A stretch of 64,000 nt of DNA from Streptomyces griseus (lineage in GTDB: Bacteria > Actinomycetota > Actinomycetes > Nanopelagicales > Nanopelagicaceae): contig CAMBDL010000001.1 in assembly GCA_945865365.1 (NCBI GenBank), positions 124,001 to 188,000 of the forward strand, given 5' to 3'. Shown in pieces: positions 1-11,776 of the stretch. A program made the translations under genes and the position numbers. Below the pieces are notes generated by a model. That model had not been told where the DNA came from and made no database searches. It saw only the letters and a program-made list of their open reading frames with translations. Within the stretch, counting starts at the first letter, position 1. Every line of letters starts with the position of its first letter.

Positions 1-2
1 GT

Positions 3-962
3 TTAGATCGAGGCACATTGCCGGTAAAGGTTTGGTATTCAGGCGCTTTTTTCCGCGCCGAGCGTCCGCAAGCTGGTCGTTATCGTCAGTTTTACCAAGT
101 CGGCATCGAAGCTATTGGTCTTGATGACCCAGCCATTGATGCTGAAGTAATCGCCATCGCCGACGCGGGCTTTAGAGCAATTGGACTTACAAAATTTAGA
201 TTAGATCTGACTTCACTTGGCGATGCCCAATCACGTGCTGCACATCGCATCGATCTTTTAAAATTCATCGCTTCTATAGATGTAGATGAGGCCACAGCAA
301 CACGGGCCGCGATAAATCCTTTGAGATTATTTGATGATAAACGTGAAGAGATGATAAGTGCCATGGCTACGGCACCGTTATTGATGGATTACTTAAGCGA
401 TGCTTCTCGTGATCACTTTGCTCAAGTCAGAAAATACTTAGATCTATTGGGAGTTTCTTATGCCCTTAATCCACGGATGGTCCGTGGGCTTGACTACTAC
501 ACAGGTACAACTTTTGAGTTTGTGCATGAACTTTTAGGTGCCCAATCTGGAATAGGTGGAGGCGGTCGGTACGACGGCTTAATGCAGGAGCTCGGTGGTC
601 AAGAACTCTCAGGCATTGGTTTTGGGCTCGGCATTGATCGTGCAGTATTGGCAGCCGAGGCCGAAGGCGTTATTTCTCATGAGTTATTTGTATCTGACCT
701 GCTGATCATTCCTCTGGGTGAGTTAGCCAAAGAGAGTGCGCTAGTAATCGCAGCGAAGTTACGTTCTGCGGGTAAAACAGTAGAGGTCGCCTTTGGCGAT
801 CGTTCTTTAAAAGGCGCGATGAAGGCTGCAGACAAGAGCGGTGCACGTTTCGTGGTTGTTCTCGGTGATTCTGAAATCTCCAGCGCACATGTTGAGTTGA
901 AACACATGAACACCGGCGCTACTTCATCGGTTAGGATTGACTCCTTACTCGAAGCGATTTAG
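3..962 (+). CDS. hisS: Histidyl-tRNA synthetase, C-terminal part (5' end outside window)
   Basis: The frame stays open upstream of the listed ORF start (LDRGTLPVKVWYSGAFFRAERPQAGRYRQFYQ). Class II motif 2 and GLDYYTGTTFEF are present. Confidence 0.97.
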   Translation, partial: LDRGTLPVKVWYSGAFFRAERPQAGRYRQFYQVGIEAIGLDDPAIDAEVIAIADAGFRAIGLTKFRLDLTSLGDAQSRAAHRIDLLKFIASIDVDEATATRAAINPLRLFDDKREEMISAMATAPLLMDYLSDASRDHFAQVRKYLDLLGVSYALNPRMVRGLDYYTGTTFEFVHELLGAQSGIGGGGRYDGLMQELGGQELSGIGFGLGIDRAVLAAEAEGVISHELFVSDLLIIPLGELAKESALVIAAKLRSAGKTVEVAFGDRSLKGAMKAADKSGARFVVVLGDSEISSAHVELKHMNTGATSSVRIDSLLEAI

Positions 963-983
963 ATATAGGAACCGTACCCACAT

Positions 984-2735
984 ATGTTAAGAAGTCATGA
1001 AGCCGGAACGCTGCGCACGTCACACATTGGTCAGATCGTTACATTGGCTGGTTGGGTATCACGCCGTCGCGATCATGGTGGTGTGGCCTTTATCGATCTG
1101 CGCGATGCATCGGGTACGGTTCAAGTCGTTATTCGTGATGAAAAGTTAGCTGGCTCGCTGCGTGCTGAGTGGTGCTTACTTATTACTGGTGAAGTTCTAG
1201 CCCGCCCAGATGGAAATCAAAACTCTGGAACTCCAACTGGGGATATCGAGATTATGGGGGACACGATCGTTGTTCTCAGCGAATCTGCAGCGCTACCTTT
1301 TCCCATTGATAGTGGAAACGACTCCGATATCAGCGAAGAGGTTCGTCTGAAATATCGCTATTTAGATCTGAGACGTGAAAAACCATCTGCCAATCTTCGT
1401 TTGCGCTCTAAAGTAACCTCAACTATTCGTCGCGTAATGGAACAAGAGGATTTTCTGGAGATTGAAACTCCATATTTAACGCGCTCAACTCCTGAAGGTG
1501 CACGTGACTTCTTGGTTCCTGTTCGACTTCAGCCGGGGAGTTGGTACGCGCTTCCTCAATCGCCCCAACTATTTAAGCAGTTATTGATGGTGGCAGGAAT
1601 GGAAAAGTATTATCAAATCGCGCGGTGTTTCCGTGATGAAGATTTCAGAGCCGATCGTCAGCCTGAGTTCACCCAACTCGATATTGAGATGTCTTTTGTC
1701 GATCAGGAAGATATTCTGGCCGTTGCTGAAAAGATCGTCGCTAAAATTTGGCAGGAGGCAGTTGGTTACACGATTCCACTACCTTTACAACGCATGACAT
1801 ATGCCGATGCGATGTCACGTTTTGGATCAGATAAACCAGATCTACGTTTTGGAAATGAATTATCTGAACAGACTCAATACTTTGCAGCGACGAGTTTTAG
1901 AGTCTTTCAAGCAGCTTATGTGGGTGCAGTGGTCATGCCTAAGGGGGCATCCTCACCTCGTCGAGAGCTCGATGCTTGGCAGGATTGGGCTAAAGCACGC
2001 GGAGCAAAAGGTCTTGCATATATTTTAATAAATGAAGATGGAACTTTGGGCGGACCTGTTGCAAAAAATCTCTCTGAGCAAGAGTGCGCTGGAATTGCTG
2101 CCGCTACTGGCGCACAAGTTGGAGATGCAATCTTTTTTGCAGCGGGAGAGCGAGTTGCATCTCAAAATCTATTAGGTGCCGTTCGTTTAGAAGTTGGTAA
2201 GCGTTGTGGATTAATTGCCACCAATAAGTGGGAGTTCTTATGGGTTGTGGATGCGCCTATGTTTGAGCCAACCGATAACGGTGGGTGGACTGCAGTGCAT
2301 CATCCCTTTACTGGTCCTAAGCCGCAGTTTGCAGCGACATTTGCAAGTGATCCTGCCAGTGCTTTGGCCTATGCCTATGACATTGTCTTGAATGGAACTG
2401 AGCTGGGTGGTGGTTCGATAAGAATTCACGATAGAAATATGCAAAAAGATGTATTCAGCGTCATTGGATTAAGTGATGAAGAGGCCTCAAGTAAGTTCGG
2501 ATTTTTGTTAGAGGCTTTTAATTATGGTCCTCCACCTCACGGTGGAATCGCTTTAGGTCTTGACCGCGTATGCGCACTACTAACGGGTTCAGACTCTATT
2601 CGCGAAGTTATAGCTTTTCCTAAGACTGCCAGCGGAGGCGATCCTTTAACGGGTGCTCCAACACCGATTACTTCGGCGCAACGTAAAGAGAGCGGCATTG
2701 ATGGCGCTCCTAAGAGTGAGCCTCAGGTAGGCTAG
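984..2735 (+). CDS. aspS: Aspartyl-tRNA synthetase
   Basis: Class II aaRS with [25 protein letters not shown] and GIALGLDR motifs; ATG start. Confidence 0.98.
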   Translation: MLRSHEAGTLRTSHIGQIVTLAGWVSRRRDHGGVAFIDLRDASGTVQVVIRDEKLAGSLRAEWCLLITGEVLARPDGNQNSGTPTGDIEIMGDTIVVLSESAALPFPIDSGNDSDISEEVRLKYRYLDLRREKPSANLRLRSKVTSTIRRVMEQEDFLEIETPYLTRSTPEGARDFLVPVRLQPGSWYALPQSPQLFKQLLMVAGMEKYYQIARCFRDEDFRADRQPEFTQLDIEMSFVDQEDILAVAEKIVAKIWQEAVGYTIPLPLQRMTYADAMSRFGSDKPDLRFGNELSEQTQYFAATSFRVFQAAYVGAVVMPKGASSPRRELDAWQDWAKARGAKGLAYILINEDGTLGGPVAKNLSEQECAGIAAATGAQVGDAIFFAAGERVASQNLLGAVRLEVGKRCGLIATNKWEFLWVVDAPMFEPTDNGGWTAVHHPFTGPKPQFAATFASDPASALAYAYDIVLNGTELGGGSIRIHDRNMQKDVFSVIGLSDEEASSKFGFLLEAFNYGPPPHGGIALGLDRVCALLTGSDSIREVIAFPKTASGGDPLTGAPTPITSAQRKESGIDGAPKSEPQVG

Positions 2736-2739
2736 CGAC

Positions 2740-3099
2740 ATGGGACCAGGTGGAGTTGCAACGATTATCGCTAGTTGTGGACTGCTCATTATTGCCGTCG
2801 CAATTGCGTACGTTGTCGTACGCATGGGTCGTTTCATCGATGAAGCTAAGCTCTCATTAAAATCTCTTACTGCAGAAACTGCACCTTTAATCGAGGAAGT
2901 TCACACAACAGTTTCACTTGTTAATGGACCCCTCAAGAGCTTCAACCGCATTACTAAAAATGCTGAAGATTTATCGGACAAGGTCAATGAGTCTGCACAA
3001 TCCTTTTTAAGTAAAAATGGCTCAGCGGTTAAGGTTGCCGGAGCGCTTTTGTCGGCCGCCTCAGCTAAAAAAGCCCGTGCAAAGAAGAAGGCTGAGTGA
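2740..3099 (+). CDS. DUF948-like small membrane-anchored protein
   Basis: N-terminal TM segment followed by a helical region; sits between aspS and alaS as in other actinobacteria. Confidence 0.75.
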   Translation: MGPGGVATIIASCGLLIIAVAIAYVVVRMGRFIDEAKLSLKSLTAETAPLIEEVHTTVSLVNGPLKSFNRITKNAEDLSDKVNESAQSFLSKNGSAVKVAGALLSAASAKKARAKKKAE

Positions 3100-3108
3100 T
3101 CTCTCACT

Positions 3109-5781
3109 GTGGAATCCGCCGAAATCCGTGCGCGCTGGCTGCGTTTTTTTGAATCTGAGAATCGTCAGGGCTTAACACATACTGTTGTACCTTCTGCCTC
3201 CCTCATAGCAGATGATCCAAATTTACTCCTCGTTAACGCTGGAATGGTGCCCTTTAAGCCCTACTTCTTAGGTGAAGTAACTCCGCCTTATGCACGTGCA
3301 ACCTCGGTACAAAAATGTGTTCGAACCTTGGATATTGATGAAGTAGGAAAGACAACTCGTCATGCTTCGTTTTTTCAGATGTGTGGAAATTTCTCCTTTG
3401 GAGATTATTTCAAAGAGGGAGCTATCTCTTTAGCCTGGGAGCTTTTGACGCGAGCTACACATGATGGCGGATATGGATTTGAACCTGAAAAACTATGGAT
3501 TACAGTTTTTCTAGATGATGATGAAGCTGCCGATATTTGGCATAAGAAAATCGGAGTACCTAAAGAGCGAATCCAGCGAATGGGTATGGGCGATAATTTT
3601 TGGTCGATGGGAGTTCCGGGACCTTGCGGACCTTGCTCAGAGATTTACTACGACCGCGGTCCGCAATATGGCGCTGAGGGCGGACCTATCGCCGATGAAA
3701 ACCGTTACATGGAAGTATGGAACTTGGTTTTCATGCAGAATGAACGTGGTGCAGGCAGTGGAAAAGATGATTTCCCAATTCTTGGCGAGCTACCGGCAAA
3801 GAGTATCGACACTGGCCTTGGCTTAGAGCGAATGGCAGCCCTGCTTCAAGGTGTTGAGAATATTTATGAGATTGATACAACGATGCAGATTTTGAAAAAG
3901 GCTTCGGAGTTAACTGGAGTCAGATTTGCAGTTTCAGAAAAATCCGATATTTCACTTCGAGTTATCGCAGACCATGCGCGAACATCGGCGATGCTTATTG
4001 GTGATGGGGTTACTCCAGGCAATGAAGGTCGTGGTTACGTCTTGCGACGCATGATGCGTCGAACAATTAGAAATATGCGCCTTCTTGGCTCTATGGATCC
4101 CATTATGTCTGAACTAACTGTTGCAGCTATTGGTGCGATGGGTCCTCAATATCCAGAGCTCATCAGTGATAAAGCGCGGATCTTAGCGGTTAGTGTTTCT
4201 GAAGAGGAGAGTTTCCTGCAAACTCTCAAGAGCGGTACGACTATCTTTGACGTAGCAAGTGCTGGCCTTAAAAAAGGCAAGAGTACGGTTTTACCGGGCG
4301 CAGATGCCTTTAAACTTCACGATACATATGGCTTTCCATTTGATTTAACCCTTGAAATGGCGCGCGAAGAAGGTCTTGAAGTCGATGAAGAGGGCTTTAG
4401 AAGGCTGATGAAAGAACAGAAAGATCGCGCTAAAGCCGATTCACGTGCAAAAAAGAGCGGCCACACCGATGTCAGCGTTTATCGAGGCGTTGCCGACAAG
4501 AGCGGCAAGAGTGAGTTCATTGGCTATTCCCACACGACCAGTGAATCAAAGGTCTATGCAATCCTCGTTGATGGCCGCTTAGTATCCAGTGCAGCCCATG
4601 GTGAAGAGGTCGAGATTATTTTGGATCGCACTCCCTTTTATTCCGAAGGAGGAGGCCAGCTTGCAGATGGTGGAGTTATCTCTCTTGGCAATGGAAGCAA
4701 CATCGAGATAGATGATGTTCAAACTCCAGTGCCTGGAGTGTTTGTTCATCATGGGCGCATCGTGCAAGGTGGCCTTGAAGTTGGGAATCAAGTCGTTGCA
4801 ACTATCGATAGCGAGCGACGAAATGCAATTTCTCGCGCGCATACTGCTACGCATATGGTGCACAAAGCTTTTCGCGAGATTCTGGGCGAAACCGCTACAC
4901 AGGCGGGCTCTGAAAACTCGCCAGGACGTTTTCGTTTTGATTTTCCATCAACTGGCGCAGTACCTAGTAGCGTCATCAACGATGTCGAGGCTCGCGTCAA
5001 CGCATTACTATTAGATGATCTACCGGTTCGAGCTGAAGTTATGACCCAAGCGCAAGCTAAAGAGATCGGTGCCATGGCACTGTTTGGCGAGAAGTATGGC
5101 GATCAGGTACGCGTTGTAAGTGTGGGAGATTGGGCACGGGAGCTATGCGGAGGAACCCACGTTACCGGGTCGGCTCAACTGGGAGTGGTAAAACTACTCA
5201 GTGAATCTTCAATCGGCGCAGGTGTTCGTCGAGTAGAGGCTCTAGTAGGAGCAGATGCCTACAAATTCCTAGCACGCGAACATATTTTACTGAACTCGCT
5301 CACTGAAATTATCAAGGGGGCCCGCACCGAAGAGTTGCCTGAGCGAATCTCAGATTTGCTCACCAAGATAAAAGATATTGAGAAAGAGTTAGCTGCGCTG
5401 CGTTCAACTCAAGCATTTGCACAAATTGGAGAGATTGCTAAGAGCGCTATCCATATCAATGGTGTTGATGTCATATTAGCTCTATTAAGTGATGGCATCT
5501 CTGGCGATGATCTAAGGAGAATTGCTTTAGAGCTTCGCAGTAAATCCGCCACGTCGGTGGTCGCTCTGATCAGTATTAATGATGGAAAGCCCGTCCTTGT
5601 CGCCGCCGTCAGTGATGCAGCACGCGCTCTAGGTATAAAAGCTGGAGCATTAGTTAAGACTGGCTCGACCGTACTAGGCGGTGGAGGTGGCGGTAAAGAT
5701 GATTTTGCTCAAGGTGGCGGAAGCAACCCTGACAAGGCGCAGGAAGCTCTAGCCGCAATTTCTCAATTAATAAAGGGATAA
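3109..5781 (+). CDS. alaS: Alanyl-tRNA synthetase
   Basis: AlaRS motifs including [32 protein letters not shown] and CGGTHV; GTG start. Confidence 0.98.
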   Translation: MESAEIRARWLRFFESENRQGLTHTVVPSASLIADDPNLLLVNAGMVPFKPYFLGEVTPPYARATSVQKCVRTLDIDEVGKTTRHASFFQMCGNFSFGDYFKEGAISLAWELLTRATHDGGYGFEPEKLWITVFLDDDEAADIWHKKIGVPKERIQRMGMGDNFWSMGVPGPCGPCSEIYYDRGPQYGAEGGPIADENRYMEVWNLVFMQNERGAGSGKDDFPILGELPAKSIDTGLGLERMAALLQGVENIYEIDTTMQILKKASELTGVRFAVSEKSDISLRVIADHARTSAMLIGDGVTPGNEGRGYVLRRMMRRTIRNMRLLGSMDPIMSELTVAAIGAMGPQYPELISDKARILAVSVSEEESFLQTLKSGTTIFDVASAGLKKGKSTVLPGADAFKLHDTYGFPFDLTLEMAREEGLEVDEEGFRRLMKEQKDRAKADSRAKKSGHTDVSVYRGVADKSGKSEFIGYSHTTSESKVYAILVDGRLVSSAAHGEEVEIILDRTPFYSEGGGQLADGGVISLGNGSNIEIDDVQTPVPGVFVHHGRIVQGGLEVGNQVVATIDSERRNAISRAHTATHMVHKAFREILGETATQAGSENSPGRFRFDFPSTGAVPSSVINDVEARVNALLLDDLPVRAEVMTQAQAKEIGAMALFGEKYGDQVRVVSVGDWARELCGGTHVTGSAQLGVVKLLSESSIGAGVRRVEALVGADAYKFLAREHILLNSLTEIIKGARTEELPERISDLLTKIKDIEKELAALRSTQAFAQIGEIAKSAIHINGVDVILALLSDGISGDDLRRIALELRSKSATSVVALISINDGKPVLVAAVSDAARALGIKAGALVKTGSTVLGGGGGGKDDFAQGGGSNPDKAQEALAAISQLIKG

Positions 5782-5789
5782 TCCTTCTT

Positions 5790-6215
5790 ATGCAGCGTGG
5801 TCGCCGAATGGCTTTCGATTTCGGTGATGTGCGAATCGGCGTTGCAGTTTCAGATCCCGATGGAATTCTTGCATCTCCAGTAATCACATTGAAGGCAAGT
5901 GATAGAGATCTTGCCCTTCAGCTTCAACGTTTATGTGATGAATACGAGCCGATTGCGATTTATATCGGTAAACCCTCGAATATGGATGGCAGCGATGGAA
6001 GCGCAGTAGATAAAGCTGAAAATTTTAGACAGCTGATGGCGACAATTACGCGCACGCCAATCTCCTTTGTCGATGAACGTATGTCAACGGTGAGTGCGTC
6101 AAGGAGTATGCGTGACTCCGGCATCTCTGCCAAAGATGCTAGATCTAGAATAGATCAGGCTGCAGCGGTCGCAATTTTGGAGTTTGCTCTCTCAATTGAG
6201 AAAAATATTAAATGA
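5790..6215 (+). CDS. ruvX: Putative Holliday junction resolvase YqgF/RuvX
   Basis: RRMAFDFGDVRIGVAVSDPDG N-terminus and FVDERMST motif; sits between alaS and mltG. Confidence 0.95.
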   Translation: MQRGRRMAFDFGDVRIGVAVSDPDGILASPVITLKASDRDLALQLQRLCDEYEPIAIYIGKPSNMDGSDGSAVDKAENFRQLMATITRTPISFVDERMSTVSASRSMRDSGISAKDARSRIDQAAAVAILEFALSIEKNIK

Positions 6216-7228
6216 AGAGGCGTCGAATAGCGTTGGCTCTGACTTTTATTGCCGTTCTTACTTATAGCCTCTACGCCTCTCGAATCGGTAACGAGAATGC
6301 ACCAAACTACGCAGATCGTCAGATAGTGAGTAGTGATCCCGAGACCACCGTTGAAATTCCTTCAGGCGCTTCTGGTAGCGCGATAGCACGAATTCTCTTT
6401 CAAGCAGGAGTTACGAAATCATCTTTGGCGTATTTTAGAGTGGCGGTATCAGATCCACGATCACAAAAGGTTGCAGCTGGAGGACATAGATTGACGCTCA
6501 AGATTTCAGCTGCGCAAGCTCTAGAGCAGCTACTTGATGCATCGCGAATTCCTAACTTAATTAAGGTCTTTGAAGGCGAATGGAAGAGCGAGATTGAAGA
6601 TTCATTATGGGATTTTGGATTCACTAGAGCCCAGATTTCTCAAGCTTTTCGCGATTTAGTTTTACCTCAAGGATTCACAAGTGCCGAAGGACTGCTCTTT
6701 CCTGCGCTCTATAGTTTTCCTTCCGGAGTAGAAGCAGGTCAAATCCTTGCAGCGATGATCGAACGCTTTCAGCGCGAAAGTGTGGGGCGTGAGCTTCTTA
6801 CTGCAAATGGTAAATACTCTTCAGTCCAATTACTGACAATCGCTTCAATAGTTCAGGCTGAAGGAGATATTAAGGATTTTGGTAAGGTCTCGCGCGTGAT
6901 TCGTAATCGCTTGGATATTGGTATGCCACTACAGATGGATTCAACCGTACATTTCATTAAGAGGGTTCGTGGGCAGATATTCCTGAGTACGTCATCAACG
7001 CTCATCACATCTGCATACAATACGTATAAGAGATATGGTCTACCTCCAACTCCAATAGGAAATCCTGGAGCGCTAGCAATTGCTGCAGCCCTTCATCCGC
7101 AAGAGGGTGACTGGCTCTATTTCATTACCGTTGCACCAGGGGATACACGATTCACCAGATCTAACGATCAATTCCTAGCGTGGAAATCGCTGTATGCAAA
7201 AAATAGAAAGGCAGGTGCGTTTAAATGA
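6212..7228 (+). CDS. mltG: Endolytic murein transglycosylase MltG (YceG family)
   Basis: IASIVQAEG, MPLQMDSTV, YNTYKRYGLPPTPIGNPG and N-terminal TM. Confidence 0.95.
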   Translation: MKRRRIALALTFIAVLTYSLYASRIGNENAPNYADRQIVSSDPETTVEIPSGASGSAIARILFQAGVTKSSLAYFRVAVSDPRSQKVAAGGHRLTLKISAAQALEQLLDASRIPNLIKVFEGEWKSEIEDSLWDFGFTRAQISQAFRDLVLPQGFTSAEGLLFPALYSFPSGVEAGQILAAMIERFQRESVGRELLTANGKYSSVQLLTIASIVQAEGDIKDFGKVSRVIRNRLDIGMPLQMDSTVHFIKRVRGQIFLSTSSTLITSAYNTYKRYGLPPTPIGNPGALAIAAALHPQEGDWLYFITVAPGDTRFTRSNDQFLAWKSLYAKNRKAGAFK

Positions 7229-8043
7229 TTAAAGCGGCGGTTCTGGGTTCACCAATTGCTCACTCGCTGAGTCCTTTGTTACATCAGTGCGCCTATCAAG
7301 AGCTTGGAATAGCAGGGGAGTACAGCAAAATTGAACTTCGTTCGGGTGAGCTCGCAACTTTCCTAGCATCACTAGACACCACATGGACAGCATTCTCTTT
7401 GACTATGCCATTAAAGGTTGAAGTATTAGAAATTGCCTCATCTGTCAGCGCCGTCAGCTCTAGAATTAAGAGCGCTAATACATTGATCAAGTGCGATGGA
7501 GTTTGGCACGCTTCAACAACTGATGTAGATGGTTTCACTCATGCTCTACAGAGCAACGGCGTCGATTATTCTGGAAGAGTTCTCATCATTGGTGCGGGTG
7601 CAACTGCGCGAGCGGCCGCGCAGGCGTGCGATGGCATAGCATCGCATATCAGCGTGATGGCAAGATCTGCAAGAGGGGCTTCAGAGATGTCTGACTGTGT
7701 GCAGACATCTGAATTGGATTTCGTATTGTGGGCAGATGCTGAAGCCTTAAACTTTGCCGATGTAATTATTAGTACCACACCCGAAGCCGCTTCCGATTCA
7801 CTAGCAGAGCTCTTCCCACAACACCCGCATGGAGTTTTTTTTGATGTGTTATATAAACCGTGGCCTACCGTTGCGCTATCGTCATGGACATCAGCGGGGG
7901 GTCGGGTGATTGATGGATTAGAACTTCTCATTCATCAAGGGATCTCGCAAGTGGAGCTGTTTACGCAACTAACTATCGATCGACCTTCAATTTCGAAGTT
8001 AATGCGGATGGCTGCGTTGAATGAGATTGCTTCATCCACATAG
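7225..8043 (+). CDS. aroE: Shikimate dehydrogenase
   Basis: GSPIAHSLSPLLHQ, NTL and GAGATARA; in aro cluster. Confidence 0.95.
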   Translation: MIKAAVLGSPIAHSLSPLLHQCAYQELGIAGEYSKIELRSGELATFLASLDTTWTAFSLTMPLKVEVLEIASSVSAVSSRIKSANTLIKCDGVWHASTTDVDGFTHALQSNGVDYSGRVLIIGAGATARAAAQACDGIASHISVMARSARGASEMSDCVQTSELDFVLWADAEALNFADVIISTTPEAASDSLAELFPQHPHGVFFDVLYKPWPTVALSSWTSAGGRVIDGLELLIHQGISQVELFTQLTIDRPSISKLMRMAALNEIASST

Positions 8044-8081
8044 CTATAACGCAGTCTCATATTTAGACATACTGTTTCCAT

Positions 8082-8531
8082 GTGATCGCGCTACTCATTC
8101 TTGCAACTCCATTATGTATCGCCGATATCACTTACCACCGTATTCCAAATATCTATTTAGTTACCGGCCTTTATGCGATCGCTGCAGAGCGAATTTTTTT
8201 CGGTGTCGCCTCGATAGAGATTGTTGCTGCAGCAGTTGTGGTGATGCTCGCACTTCATGTAGTTATCAAGATTGGCATGGGCGATGTAAAACTTATTGTG
8301 CTTATAACCCTAGGGTGCAACTGTGAGGTGCTGGCTGACTTCCTGCGATTACTAGCCGCCATAAGCCTGTTCGCTAGCGCGGCGGGGATTATGCAGATAC
8401 TACGAAAAGGTGATCGTAAGGGCAGTATTGCCCTTGCCCCTTCAATATTTCTTGGAACCAGTCTCTATTTGTGCTCGAGGAGCTCCTCCTTTCTGCAAGA
8501 ATACGCAGATGCGTTGGTTAACAGCTGGTGA
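8082..8531 (+). CDS. Short A24-type prepilin peptidase (peptidase domain only)
   Basis: D-x-x-x-RIPN near the N-terminus and GMGDVKL motif; GTG start; no N-terminal methylase domain. Confidence 0.75.
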   Translation: MIALLILATPLCIADITYHRIPNIYLVTGLYAIAAERIFFGVASIEIVAAAVVVMLALHVVIKIGMGDVKLIVLITLGCNCEVLADFLRLLAAISLFASAAGIMQILRKGDRKGSIALAPSIFLGTSLYLCSRSSSFLQEYADALVNSW

Positions 8532-9690
8532 GTCTCATGGTCAAGCCCTCAGTGCAATTCTCGAGGGCATACCGGCGAGCGTAGAGATTACAACTGCAGA
8601 TATCGATTACCACCTACGACGTCGCCGGCTAGGAGCAGGTCGTGGTGCGCGGCAGAGTTTTGAGGCCGATGCAGTAACAATTCTTGGTGGAGTTCGTCAC
8701 GGACTTACTCAAGGTGGACCAATTGCCGTACAAATCAATAACTCAGAGTGGCCTAAGTGGGAAAAGATTATGTCGGCCGACCCTGTTGAACTAGATGAAA
8801 TCAAAAACCTTGCACGCAATGCTCCACTTACGCGACCACGCCCAGGGCATGCCGATTTAGTGGGAATGCAAAAATATAATTTAGATGATGCTCGCCCAAT
8901 TCTTGAACGTGCTAGCGCACGCGAAACAGCGGCACGTGTTGCACTAGGCGCTGTCGCACGACATTTTTTACAGCAAAGTGTTGGTATCTCCATTCTGAGC
9001 CATGTTCTCTCTATCGGTTCGGTTCGAACACCGGATGATGCACCTCTTCCCTGCTTTGCAGATATGGAACGCATCGATAATGATCCTGTTCGATGTGCTG
9101 ATCAGAGCACAAGTGAAAAAATGCTTGCCGAAATTGCAAGCGCTCACTCAGATGCAGACACACTGGGCGGGGTAGTAGAAGTTCTAGCATTTAACATGCC
9201 ACCCGGACTAGGTTCGCACGCACATTGGGATCGTCGCCTCGATGCTCGCTTAGCTGGGGCTTTGATGGGTATTCAAGCCATCAAAGGCGTAGAGCTTGGC
9301 GATGGTTTTCAGACTTCAGCTCGCCGAGGATCGCGCGCCCATGATGAAATCGAAAAATCCTCCGATGGACGAATAGTCAGACGCACAGATAGAGCTGGTG
9401 GAACCGAGGGTGGAATGTCTAACGGAGAAGTCCTGCGTGTACGTGCTGCCATGAAACCTATATCCACTGTTCCTAAAGCGTTAGACACTATAGATGTTGC
9501 AACAGGAGAGGCGGCCAAAGCCATAAATCAACGTTCAGATGTCTGTGCAGTTCCAGCAGCTGGCGTAGTAGCAGAGGCTATGGTTGCACTTGTTTTAGCC
9601 GAGGCCGTGCTTGAGAAATTTGGTGGCGATTCTGTAGGTGAAACTAAGCGTAACTTTGAAAGCTACATGCTGAATCTTAATTTTAAGTAG
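8509..9690 (+). CDS. aroC: Chorismate synthase
   Basis: [20 protein letters not shown] start at 8509 (the listed ORF has an upstream extension); [13 protein letters not shown] and GGMSNGE motifs. Confidence 0.96.
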   Translation: MRWLTAGESHGQALSAILEGIPASVEITTADIDYHLRRRRLGAGRGARQSFEADAVTILGGVRHGLTQGGPIAVQINNSEWPKWEKIMSADPVELDEIKNLARNAPLTRPRPGHADLVGMQKYNLDDARPILERASARETAARVALGAVARHFLQQSVGISILSHVLSIGSVRTPDDAPLPCFADMERIDNDPVRCADQSTSEKMLAEIASAHSDADTLGGVVEVLAFNMPPGLGSHAHWDRRLDARLAGALMGIQAIKGVELGDGFQTSARRGSRAHDEIEKSSDGRIVRRTDRAGGTEGGMSNGEVLRVRAAMKPISTVPKALDTIDVATGEAAKAINQRSDVCAVPAAGVVAEAMVALVLAEAVLEKFGGDSVGETKRNFESYMLNLNFK

Positions 9691-9700
9691 GTCACTTCTT

Positions 9701-10204
9701 ATGCCCACACATATTTTGATTGGCCCGCCAGGTGCTGGAAAAAGCACTGTGGGTAAGGCACTAGCCAGGCACATAGGGGTTGCCTTTGTAGATTCAGATA
9801 ATTTAGTTGAAGAGAAATGCGATATGAAGATCTCAGATATTTTTATAACTAAAGGTGAAGCATTTTTTCGTGACCTTGAGTTTGAGGTACTACAGGAGTG
9901 TTTAGTGATGTCTGATTGTGTCCTTTCACTAGGTGGAGGAGCTCCTATATCTGAACGTGCACAAAAACTAATGGCGAAGACGGGTGCCCCTATAGTTTTC
10001 CTCGATGTCTCCCTTGCTATCGCTGCTGCACGGGTAGGTTTCAATCGCGATCGCCCGCTTTTATTAGGTAACCCGCGCGCACAATGGCAGGAACTGAACC
10101 AGCTGAGGCGTCCTATTTATGAAAAATTGGCAACGGCTAGAGTTACAGTTGATGGTGCAAGCGTCAAAGAGCTCGTAGCCCGCATTGTGGAGGCCTCATC
10201 ATGA
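9701..10204 (+). CDS. aroK: Shikimate kinase
   Basis: P-loop GPPGAGKSTVGKALA, DSD, GGGAP. Confidence 0.95.
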   Translation: MPTHILIGPPGAGKSTVGKALARHIGVAFVDSDNLVEEKCDMKISDIFITKGEAFFRDLEFEVLQECLVMSDCVLSLGGGAPISERAQKLMAKTGAPIVFLDVSLAIAAARVGFNRDRPLLLGNPRAQWQELNQLRRPIYEKLATARVTVDGASVKELVARIVEASS

Positions 10205-11256
10205 AAAGTATTGCAGTTCAAGCTGAAAGAACCTATGAGGTATCTATAGATTGCAGTTGGAAAAGTGAGCTTTTACAGATCGCGCAAGGCCGTTCGAGAG
10301 TAGCGATTATTTATTCGAGCCAGATGCGCGAATCTATCCGCTTCGAAGCCGACGCCGATGCGGAGTTCCATTTTTTTGAAGTAAGCGATGGAGAGTCTGC
10401 GAAGAGTGTCTCAACGCTTTCTTCTTTATGGAATTGGTTAGGAGCAGCTGGCTTTACGCGATCTGACTTGATTGTCGGTGTAGGAGGAGGAGCTATCACC
10501 GATTTAACGGGATTCGCTGCAGCGACCTGGTTACGGGGTATTGATTGGGTTGCAGTGCCTACGAGCATTGCTGGAATGGTTGATGCATCAGTCGGGGGCA
10601 AGACTGGAATCAATAGCGATTTCGGTAAGAATTTAATTGGCGCTTTTCATTCGCCTCAGTCAGTACTGATTGATTTTAGTTGGTTGGAAACTTTATCCCA
10701 ACGTGATTTCGCCGCCGGTTTTGCTGAAGTTATTAAGTGCGGATTTATAGTGGATCCCCAGATTCTTACTTTATTATCAGGGCACACATCGCAGTCACTG
10801 CATTCGAATGCACGTCTTGTCAGCGAGTTGGTTGCACGTTCGATACAAGTCAAAGCCGATGTGGTTGGTGCAGACTTTAGAGAGAGCTTTGCACGTGAAG
10901 TTCTCAACTACGGTCACACACTTGGTCATGCAATTGAGAGTCATTCGAAGTATTCATTACGTCATGGAGAAGCCATATCGATCGGCTTGGTCTATGCAGC
11001 AGAACTTGCACATGCGCGGGGATTAATCACGACAGAGATCCTTGATCAGCATCGTGAGCTTTTGCATGCGCAAGGTTTACCTACGTCTTATCCCTCTTCG
11101 GCCTGGCCAGCCTTGTGGCCTCTCTTAGCGCTAGATAAAAAAGCACGGGGTAGGCAGCTGCGCTTTGTCGTACTCAATGGACTCGGTTCGACCACACGGT
11201 TAGAAGATCTTAACGAGAGTGAATTGAGTAGCGCTTATGAGAGAATTAGCACATGA
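10201..11256 (+). CDS. aroB: 3-dehydroquinate synthase
   Basis: GVGGGAITDLTGFAAATWLRGIDW, VPTSIAGMVDASVGGKTGIN, NYGHTLGHAIE. Confidence 0.97.
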   Translation: MKSIAVQAERTYEVSIDCSWKSELLQIAQGRSRVAIIYSSQMRESIRFEADADAEFHFFEVSDGESAKSVSTLSSLWNWLGAAGFTRSDLIVGVGGGAITDLTGFAAATWLRGIDWVAVPTSIAGMVDASVGGKTGINSDFGKNLIGAFHSPQSVLIDFSWLETLSQRDFAAGFAEVIKCGFIVDPQILTLLSGHTSQSLHSNARLVSELVARSIQVKADVVGADFRESFAREVLNYGHTLGHAIESHSKYSLRHGEAISIGLVYAAELAHARGLITTEILDQHRELLHAQGLPTSYPSSAWPALWPLLALDKKARGRQLRFVVLNGLGSTTRLEDLNESELSSAYERIST

Positions 11257-11693
11257 AGATTTTGGTTATCAATGGTCCCAACCTTGCACGGCTGGATATA
11301 AGAGATTCATCGATGTATGGCGATCTCAACTACGGCGAATTAAAAGCCGAGATTGAAAGTGCAGCTATGAAGCATGGCCTAGAAGCCGATGTGCGACAAA
11401 GCGATGATGAAGCGACGATTATTGGGTGGCTTCATAACGCAGCAGATGCACAGACTCCAGTCATTATCAATCCTGCGGCTTTCACTCATTATTCTTATGC
11501 AATTCGTGATGCTGCCGAACTATTGAAGGCTCCACTCATTGAGGTGCATTTATCAAATCCCATGGCTCGTGAAGAGTTCCGTCACACATCGGTTATCTCT
11601 GGTGTTGCGCATGGAACTATTGCTGGATTCGGAGCTAACTCGTATGTATTGGCAATTATTGCTATGAAAAACCTGCTCAGCGGGGCGAACTGA
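11253..11693 (+). CDS. aroQ: 3-dehydroquinate dehydratase, type II
   Basis: INGPNLARLDIRD, INPAAFTHYSYAIRDA, EVHLSN. Confidence 0.95.
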   Translation: MKILVINGPNLARLDIRDSSMYGDLNYGELKAEIESAAMKHGLEADVRQSDDEATIIGWLHNAADAQTPVIINPAAFTHYSYAIRDAAELLKAPLIEVHLSNPMAREEFRHTSVISGVAHGTIAGFGANSYVLAIIAMKNLLSGAN

Positions 11694-11776
11694 GCATCTA
11701 CCTTTAACGGGTATCCTTTCTACCTTGCCATCACAACCGGTGGCCGAATAACTATTAATTCGACTGGAGTTCTACC

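Noticed and set aside
8021-8326. 101-aa Cys-rich plus-strand ORF
   Set aside because: Alternative frame of the prepilin peptidase gene; no domain logic.
8410-8508. Upstream extension of aroC in the ORF track
   Set aside because: The conserved chorismate synthase N-terminus [11 protein letters not shown] begins at 8509.
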